Source: an uncultured Gemmatimonadota bacterium
GTDB lineage: Bacteria > Gemmatimonadota > Gemmatimonadetes > Gemmatimonadales > Gemmatimonadaceae
Reading direction: 5' to 3'
Assembly: GCA_946887155.1 (NCBI GenBank)
Contig: CAMPKM010000070.1
Location: 1-10,539, forward strand
DNA length: 10,539 nt
Below, in pieces: positions 6,734 through 10,539 of this stretch (its first letter is position 1; each line of letters opens with the position of its first letter). The notes below the pieces were generated by a model that was not told the DNA's origin, did no database searches, and was given only the letters and a program-made list of their open reading frames with translations. The translations under genes and the position numbers were made by a program.

Positions 6734-8371
6734 ATGACGACACGTGTGAGCAGTGTGTCGGTACTCCTGATAGCGTTCGTGGCCGGAGCGTGCAGCGATG
6801 CACTCACAGCCAAGAACTACAACAACCCGGACGTGATCCGCGTCTTCCAGCAGCCTTCATCCATCGAACAGACGCTGGGTTCGGGTTACCAGGTGTGCCG
6901 CAACCAGGACAAGGCCAACGACATGCACGCCCAGATGGCGACGATGTCGTTCGAGAGTTACTCGCAGCTCGGAAACTTCAACATGGGTCTCCGTGGTGCG
7001 CTCCCCCGTTCCCCCATCCTCAACAACAAGTCGGCCACCCAGGCGCTGGATGGCTGGTTCAGCGAATGGTCGCGTGCGGCCCGTCTTCAGGCCAACGCGC
7101 TCAAGCAGCTCGATGCGATCGCAGAAGAGCTCGGAACCAATGCGCTGTCGACGCCCGCCGCCGACTTGCGTGCCCGCGCCATGGGCTTCCTGAATCTCGG
7201 CTGCAACCTCGGTTGGCTGTCGCTGACGTACGACTCGGCCGGGATCGTCGATCAGTTCATGGAATCTGACTTCGTTCCCGAGTTGAGCGGATACAAGGAA
7301 GTCAATGCCGCGGCGTTGGCGTACCTCGATTCCGCTCTCGCCATGGCCAATACCGCCGGTTCGGATGCTACTGGCGGGTTCCCGACGAACGCCGGCTGGT
7401 TCAGCGGTTCGTCGTTGGACAAGGCAGATTTCATCAAGCTGGTACGGTCGTGGAAGGCGCGGCTTCGTGCTGGTGTGGCCCGGACGCCGGAAGAACGCAT
7501 TGCGGCGAACTGGGCTGAAATCGCTGCCGACGCCGAGGCCGGACTCACCGAGGACCTCATCGTTGAAGTTGGTGCGGCCACCGGTTGGGATGACGGCATT
7601 CAGACGAGCACGTTCTACCAGGACGCCGGCTGGAGTCAGTTGTCGCCGTTCATCTACGGCTTCGCCGACGTTTCCGGCGGCTATGACACGTGGCTGTCGA
7701 CGTCGATCAACTCACGGGACGGCGAATTCCTGATCATTACGCCGGATCTTCGTTTCCCGCAGGGCAACACCCTGGAGGAACAGCGCGCGAATTCTCCGGA
7801 GCCCGGCGATCACACCGGTTTCCCGTATATCAAGAACCGTACGGGCGCTGGTTCGCCTGGCGACCCGTGGGGCACGTCGTACTACGAGCATCACCGCCTG
7901 AAGTACATCCGCAACAACTCGGGCACGGGTCCGTATCCGGAGTTCCTGAAGGCTGAAGTCGACCTTCTGGCCGCGGAAGGGTACCTGGGTCTCTCTGACA
8001 TTCCGAAGGCGCTGGCCAAGATCAACATCTGGCGTTCGCGCGCCGGACTGCCGGATGTCACCGGCACGTCGATCAACGACGTCGTTCCGGGTGGCAACAA
8101 CTGCGTCCCGCGCGTTCCTTCTCCGCCGAACTACACGACCACGGCTTGCGGTAACCTGATGGAAGCCATGAAGTGGGAGAAGCGGATGGAGCTGGCCTAC
8201 AACTACACCGGATCGTGGTTCTTCGATTCACGCGGCTGGGGTGACCTGCCAAAGGACACGCCGCTCATGTACCCGGTGCCGGTTGACGAGCTCGATGCTC
8301 GGTTGAAGCCCTACTACAACCTCGGTGGTGGTGGGCCGGCGAGCGCCGCACTCGGTACGTACCGGTTCTAA
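6734..8371 (+). CDS. RagB/SusD-family nutrient-uptake lipoprotein
   Basis: 545 residues, the usual SusD size. It is a surface-exposed outer-membrane lipoprotein that binds the ligand and caps the SusC barrel. The ATG at 6734 follows CGAGGA (6722-6727) by 6 nt. The signal peptide ends at a lipobox-like AGAC with lipidated Cys20. The early NYNNPDV and SIEQTLGSGYQ region, the helical TPR-like stretch (LKAEVDLLAAEGYLGLSD) leading to NIWRSRAGLP (about 431-440), and the later MEAMKWEKRMELAYN...WFFDSRGWGDLP (about 476-505) match SusD-family landmarks. The protein ends in GTYRF. It lies 72 nt after the susC-like gene, with a hairpin between, and 19 nt before the next lipoprotein gene, so co-transcription is likely. 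Binding-site residues cannot be assigned from sequence, so the ligand is unknown. Confidence 0.94.
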   Translation: MTTRVSSVSVLLIAFVAGACSDALTAKNYNNPDVIRVFQQPSSIEQTLGSGYQVCRNQDKANDMHAQMATMSFESYSQLGNFNMGLRGALPRSPILNNKSATQALDGWFSEWSRAARLQANALKQLDAIAEELGTNALSTPAADLRARAMGFLNLGCNLGWLSLTYDSAGIVDQFMESDFVPELSGYKEVNAAALAYLDSALAMANTAGSDATGGFPTNAGWFSGSSLDKADFIKLVRSWKARLRAGVARTPEERIAANWAEIAADAEAGLTEDLIVEVGAATGWDDGIQTSTFYQDAGWSQLSPFIYGFADVSGGYDTWLSTSINSRDGEFLIITPDLRFPQGNTLEEQRANSPEPGDHTGFPYIKNRTGAGSPGDPWGTSYYEHHRLKYIRNNSGTGPYPEFLKAEVDLLAAEGYLGLSDIPKALAKINIWRSRAGLPDVTGTSINDVVPGGNNCVPRVPSPPNYTTTACGNLMEAMKWEKRMELAYNYTGSWFFDSRGWGDLPKDTPLMYPVPVDELDARLKPYYNLGGGGPASAALGTYRF

Positions 8372-8390
8372 TTCAGCGAAGGTGAGCAGA

Positions 8391-8870
8391 ATGAAGTTCC
8401 GCAGTTGGTGTCTGATTTTTGGGGTCGTTCCAGCGGCGTCTGGCTGTTATCAGTACGCGCCGCTGGACACCTCGGCGGGGGTCCAGGCCGGTGAACACAT
8501 CGCGGTCGACATCTCCGACAAGGGCAGGGCGGAACTCAGCGACAGAATCGGGTCGGGTGTGCTGCGTCTCGAAGGCACGCTCACCCGGGCCGATTCAGCG
8601 AGCATCGAGATGAACGTCTGGCGGGTCGCTTCGATTGTGGGCGGCCCGACGGCGAGATGGAGTGGTGAAAGCGTTACGTTCGATCGCAGTTATGCGAGCC
8701 GGGTGCAGACCCGGTCGTTGAATCTGGTTCGGACGTACCTGGTGGCTGGTGCTGCAGTTGGAGGTCTGGTGCTGTTCACCAGTCAGTTTGATCTTCTTGG
8801 TTTTGGTTCACAGGACAACGGCGAGGAAGATCCGCCGGGTCCAGTTACATCGCGCGGCTGGTGGCCCTAG
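8391..8870 (+). CDS. Small lipoprotein of the susCD operon, unknown function
   Basis: 159 residues. The ATG at 8391 is preceded by GAAGGTGAG and lies 19 nt after the susD-like stop; the frame is open further upstream, but only inside susD. The signal peptide ends at AASGC with lipidated Cys19 (another Cys at 7 lies inside the signal). Residues 35-105 look like a small beta-rich domain (GEHIAVDISDKGRAELSDRI, LRLEGTLTRADSASIEM, WSGESVTFDRSYASRVQTRS), as if binding something through an OB- or barrel-like sheet; this is a guess. Residues 113-138 are hydrophobic and glycine-rich (TYLVAGAAVGGLVLFTSQFDLLG), long enough to be a membrane segment, followed by an acidic, Pro/Gly tail ending in GWWP. I recall similar short lipoproteins beside SusCD pairs in Gemmatimonadota, but no function is known to me. 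Real gene: high confidence. Role: unknown. Confidence 0.85.
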   Translation: MKFRSWCLIFGVVPAASGCYQYAPLDTSAGVQAGEHIAVDISDKGRAELSDRIGSGVLRLEGTLTRADSASIEMNVWRVASIVGGPTARWSGESVTFDRSYASRVQTRSLNLVRTYLVAGAAVGGLVLFTSQFDLLGFGSQDNGEEDPPGPVTSRGWWP

Positions 8871-8915
8871 CCGCATAACAGTGGGCTTCCTGACGGACTA
8901 CCCGTGGAGGCAAGT

Positions 8916-9749
8916 GTGCGAATGAGAGTTTCCCGTCTCGGGCTGGTGCTTGTTGGCGCTCTTCTGGCTTCGGCCTGCGAAAAGGACGATGGTCCTTTCC
9001 TGGCGCCTGCAGTCCCGCTCGCGTATACCCGTTTCATCAATGCAATTCCGGATACTGTGTCGGCCGATTTCCGGTTCATCGACCTGCTCGAGTATTCGCC
9101 CTTTGCACTTCAGCTTCGCTACCGCCAGTTCACCCCGTACCAGGGGACGGCGCCAGGTGCTCGCCACCTGAGAGTCTTCACGAACTGGGGTGGTGACAGC
9201 CTGTACCTGCGCCACACGACGCAGGTGCTAGGCGAAGAGACGCCAACCTTCGAGGCGGGCAAGTACTACACGATTGTCGCCACTGGGTTCTCGCGTGCTG
9301 GCCAGACGCCGGCGTTGACGATCCAGGTCTTCGAGGATCCGATTCCGGATGCCGCCGGTAACGTGGCGTTCCGTGTCGTGAACCTTGGCGCGGGCATGTC
9401 GGCCGTTGACGTCGGAGTCACCTCTGCCAGCGGTGACGCAGTTCCGGCTGCGACGTTCAGTAACGTGCCGTACCTCGGCGCGTCGGCTTATGTCACGCGC
9501 GCAACCGGCGACGCCTGGTTCCGGGTACAAGCGGCAGGCGGCGGATCGGAACTCGTGTCCGGTAACGGACGACAGGCTCCGGTTGGAATCGCCGGTGATC
9601 CGCTCGCCAACCTCACCACGGTTGGTGGTTCCAACCAGGCCGGTAGCGTAGTGACCGCGTATCTGTTCCCGCCCTCGGTGGCGGGCAGCCTCGCGACCAG
9701 CAGCGACGCGCCGACACTGGTCTTCATCGTCGACAAGCATCCGCGGTAA
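8916..9749 (+). CDS. DUF4397-domain lipoprotein
   Basis: 277 residues from GTG 8916, or 275 from ATG 8922. GGAGG at 8906-8910 sits 5 nt before the GTG and 11 nt before the ATG, so spacing favours GTG and codon choice favours ATG; both give the same lipoprotein signal (LVLVGALLASAC, Cys at 21 or 19). Two DUF4397-like units follow. The first covers about residues 35-130 (YTRFINAIPDTVSADFRFID..., ...FEAGKYYTIVATG). The second covers about 148-255 (VAFRVVNLGAGMSAVDVGVT, ..PLANLTTVGGSNQAGSVVTAYLF). DUF4397 proteins are extracytoplasmic beta-sandwich proteins of undefined role. It starts 45 nt after the previous gene and is followed by a strong terminator, so it is the last gene of the susCD unit. 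A surface or periplasmic accessory to the transporter is inferred from context only. Confidence 0.88.
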   Translation: MRMRVSRLGLVLVGALLASACEKDDGPFLAPAVPLAYTRFINAIPDTVSADFRFIDLLEYSPFALQLRYRQFTPYQGTAPGARHLRVFTNWGGDSLYLRHTTQVLGEETPTFEAGKYYTIVATGFSRAGQTPALTIQVFEDPIPDAAGNVAFRVVNLGAGMSAVDVGVTSASGDAVPAATFSNVPYLGASAYVTRATGDAWFRVQAAGGGSELVSGNGRQAPVGIAGDPLANLTTVGGSNQAGSVVTAYLFPPSVAGSLATSSDAPTLVFIVDKHPR

Positions 9750-9766
9750 AGAACTCCAGATTGTCG

Positions 9767-9801
9767 AAAAACGGCGGCGTCGAAAGACGCCGCCGTTTTT
9801 T
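9767..9801 (+). terminator. Intrinsic terminator of the susCD operon
   Basis: AAAAACGGCGGCGTC (9767-9781) pairs perfectly with GACGCCGCCGTTTTT (9786-9800) around a GAAA tetraloop. The uninterrupted T run is 9796-9801. It begins 17 nt after the DUF4397 stop. Because the lower stem is A-T on both sides, it could also work on the minus strand. Confidence 0.95.
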
Positions 9802-9950
9802 ATTTGTTCGCTGTCCGAGTGGATGGACGAGTGATGCCGGGCAGATTTGTACCGTCCGTGGCAAGCCATGAGTTTGTCCCGCGGCCGTCTGGCCCCACTG
9901 CCTGCAAGCTGTGTTTACAGTCGCGCGCGTTGGAGGCTTCGAGAAGACAA
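9802..9950. other. Gene-free spacer after the terminator
   Basis: I see no gene, RNA gene or convincing repeat here. Open frames that cross it have no ribosome binding site and no recognisable protein. Confidence 0.5.
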
Positions 9951-9980
9951 ACCGCCAAGGACGCCAAGAGACGCCGAGGT
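9951..9980 (+). repeat. Left inverted repeat flanking GxxExxY remnant
   Basis: Contains three CGCCRAG units (CGCCAAG, CGCCAAG, CGCCGAG) separated by 2-3 nt and framed by AC...GT. The reverse complement of 10238-10266 matches it at 26 of 29 aligned bases with one single-base gap. With its partner it brackets the truncated gene. Confidence 0.75.
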
Positions 9981-9987
9981 CACGTCA

Positions 9988-10206
9988 TCAGGTCTCGTCT
10001 CGCTTTCTCGAGTGGCGAGGGTCGATGTAATTGTTCACCAGACGTCGGATGCCAAGCCGAAGCTGGGGCACGCAGAAATTGATGAGCAAGCCGACGCTTA
10101 CTCCGCTCAGCTTCAAATAGGACAGCAGCTGCGCCTCATGCACGCGCTGAAGTTTGTCCACCGCCTTGAGCTCAACGATGACGTTGTTCCCGACGAGTAA
10201 ATCCAA
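9988..10206 (-). pseudogene. Truncated GxxExxY (PD-(D/E)xK-like) protein, C-terminal half only
   Basis: About 72 residues, read from 10206 down to the TGA at 9990-9988. The sequence DLLVGNNVIVELKAVDKL, HEAQLLSYLKLSG and GLLINFCVPQLRLGIRRLV matches the C-terminal half of GxxExxY proteins, which are normally about 120-140 residues. These have a PD-(D/E)xK nuclease-like fold; the Asp of DLLV and the E-L-K of VELK are kept. The N-terminal half, including the GxxExxY motif that names the family, is absent: upstream in this frame are only A, D, G, R, R and then a TGA (10222-10224), and the other minus-strand frames between here and 10266 show no family match. The only in-frame start is a TTG at 10206 with no ribosome binding site. 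It is most likely a dead remnant created by deletion of the 5' half. It lies within the inverted repeats at 9951-9980 and 10238-10266. Confidence 0.8.
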
Positions 10207-10208
10207 AG

Positions 10209-10227
10209 CGTCACCTCGCCGTCACCT
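10209..10227. repeat. Short direct repeat at the break of the remnant
   Basis: CGTCACCT occurs at 10209-10216 and again at 10220-10227, just where homology to GxxExxY proteins stops. It may mark the deletion junction; this is inference. Confidence 0.45.
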
Positions 10228-10237
10228 GGGTCGCGCA

Positions 10238-10266
10238 ACCTTGGCGTTCTCGGCGTGCTTGGCGGT
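10238..10266 (-). repeat. Right inverted repeat flanking GxxExxY remnant
   Basis: On the minus strand it reads as three CGCCRAG units (CGCCAAG, CGCCGAG, CGCCAAG), the inverted partner of 9951-9980. The pair spans 316 bp. No transposase is present and no clean target-site duplication is visible outside the repeats. Confidence 0.75.
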
Positions 10267-10361
10267 GAAAACAACCGCGGTAGCCCCTGCGCCCCCGCCG
10301 CTGTAATGCGTGTAGCCAAAAGCGCTGAGCCCGGCGCGGCATTTGGCTCAATTGTTGTCTC
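10267..10361. other. Spacer with weak inverted repeat
   Basis: No gene seen. AGCCAAA (10314-10320) and TTTGGCT (10342-10348) are perfect inverted arms around a GC-rich centre. No T-tract follows, so it is not a clear terminator. Confidence 0.35.
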
Positions 10362-10416
10362 CACTCGCGGGTATCATACCTTTCCTTAACACCACGCGAG
10401 TGCTCGTCTGACGAGC
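10362..10416. promoter_or_regulatory. Cluster of palindromes upstream of the last gene
   Basis: Three dyads are packed into 55 bases. CACTCGCG (10362-10369) and CGCGAGTG (10395-10402) are perfect inverted arms. GGTAT-C-ATACC (10370-10380) is a perfect 11-bp dyad that contains TATCAT, a possible -10 element with no good -35. GCTCGTC-T-GACGAGC (10402-10416) is a perfect 15-bp dyad followed by GATTTT. These are candidate operator sites or leader hairpins for the gene at 10443. Confidence 0.45.
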
Positions 10417-10442
10417 GATTTTGACCTCCAGACCATTGCCCA

Positions 10443-10539
10443 ATGAATCGGATTCCCATCGCCGCGCTTCTACTCTCCCTCACCATTCCTGCCATCGCCG
10501 AGGCACAGGCCTGGGCCTACCCGAGCTTCCAGCCACCGC
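10443..10539 (+). CDS. Start of a secreted protein, cut by window edge
   Basis: The ATG at 10443 opens a frame that runs to the window end (32 codons and one base). It begins MNRIPIAALLLSLTIPAIAEAQ, a typical signal peptide with Arg3, a leucine-rich core and cleavage probably after AEA, followed by AWAYPSFQPP. No clear ribosome binding site precedes it. The mature protein is outside the window, so no function can be given. Confidence 0.65.
   Translation, partial: MNRIPIAALLLSLTIPAIAEAQAWAYPSFQPP

Noticed and set aside
9806..9870. tRNA-like fragment (CTGTCCGAGTGGATGG resembles a Ser-tRNA D arm)
   Set aside because: No acceptor stem pairing, no anticodon arm and no TTCGAATC-type T arm follow.
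9943..10280. Possible flanking duplication (GAAGACAAACCGC left, GAAAACAACCGC right)
   Set aside because: The left copy overlaps the inverted repeat and the match is imperfect, so it is not a credible target-site duplication.
10113..10495. Overlapping minus-strand open frames at 10113-10364 and 10211-10495
   Set aside because: They cross the inverted repeat and palindromes, have no ribosome binding site, and one is antisense to the signal peptide of the gene at 10443.

Overview
The window looks like chromosome from a member of the Gemmatimonadota or a close relative. This is inferred from GC-rich DNA (roughly 60% or more by eye), a SusC/SusD pair outside the usual Bacteroidetes setting, and secreted proteins with carboxypeptidase-regulatory-like (CarbD) repeats of a kind I associate with that phylum. 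No rRNA, tRNA, CRISPR array, integrase or transposase was found.

Layout. (1) Positions 1-2824 hold two divergent genes for secreted CarbD-repeat proteins. The minus-strand gene (1-960) runs off the left edge. The plus-strand gene (about 1055-2824) is complete. They share a composite module, a CarbD repeat followed by a domain with a Cys...WTE...CGLP pattern, placed N-terminally in one protein and C-terminally in the other. (2) Positions 2825-3280 are a long gene-free leader with several possible RNA hairpins, some mutually exclusive, ending at a good ribosome binding site. (3) Positions 3281-9749 are a four-gene co-directional unit: a SusC-type TonB-dependent outer-membrane transporter, a SusD-type surface lipoprotein, a small lipoprotein of unknown function, and a DUF4397 lipoprotein. 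A 14-pair, once-mismatched hairpin separates susC from susD, and a textbook intrinsic terminator (9767-9801) closes the unit. (4) Positions 9802-10442 hold no intact gene. They contain a 5'-truncated GxxExxY (PD-(D/E)xK-like) gene remnant between two imperfect inverted repeats built from CGCCRAG units, then a tight cluster of palindromes. (5) At 10443 a new secreted protein begins and runs off the right edge.

How the genes may work together. SusC and SusD should form an outer-membrane import complex in which SusD captures a ligand and closes over the SusC barrel, with uptake driven by TonB. The next two genes encode lipoproteins and are probably co-transcribed, so they are candidate accessory parts. 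No degradative enzyme, sigma/anti-sigma pair or other regulator is present, so the substrate cannot be read from this window. The least explained features are the shuffled module in the divergent pair, the structured susC leader, the susC-susD hairpin, the inverted-repeat-bounded GxxExxY remnant and the palindrome cluster at 10362-10416.
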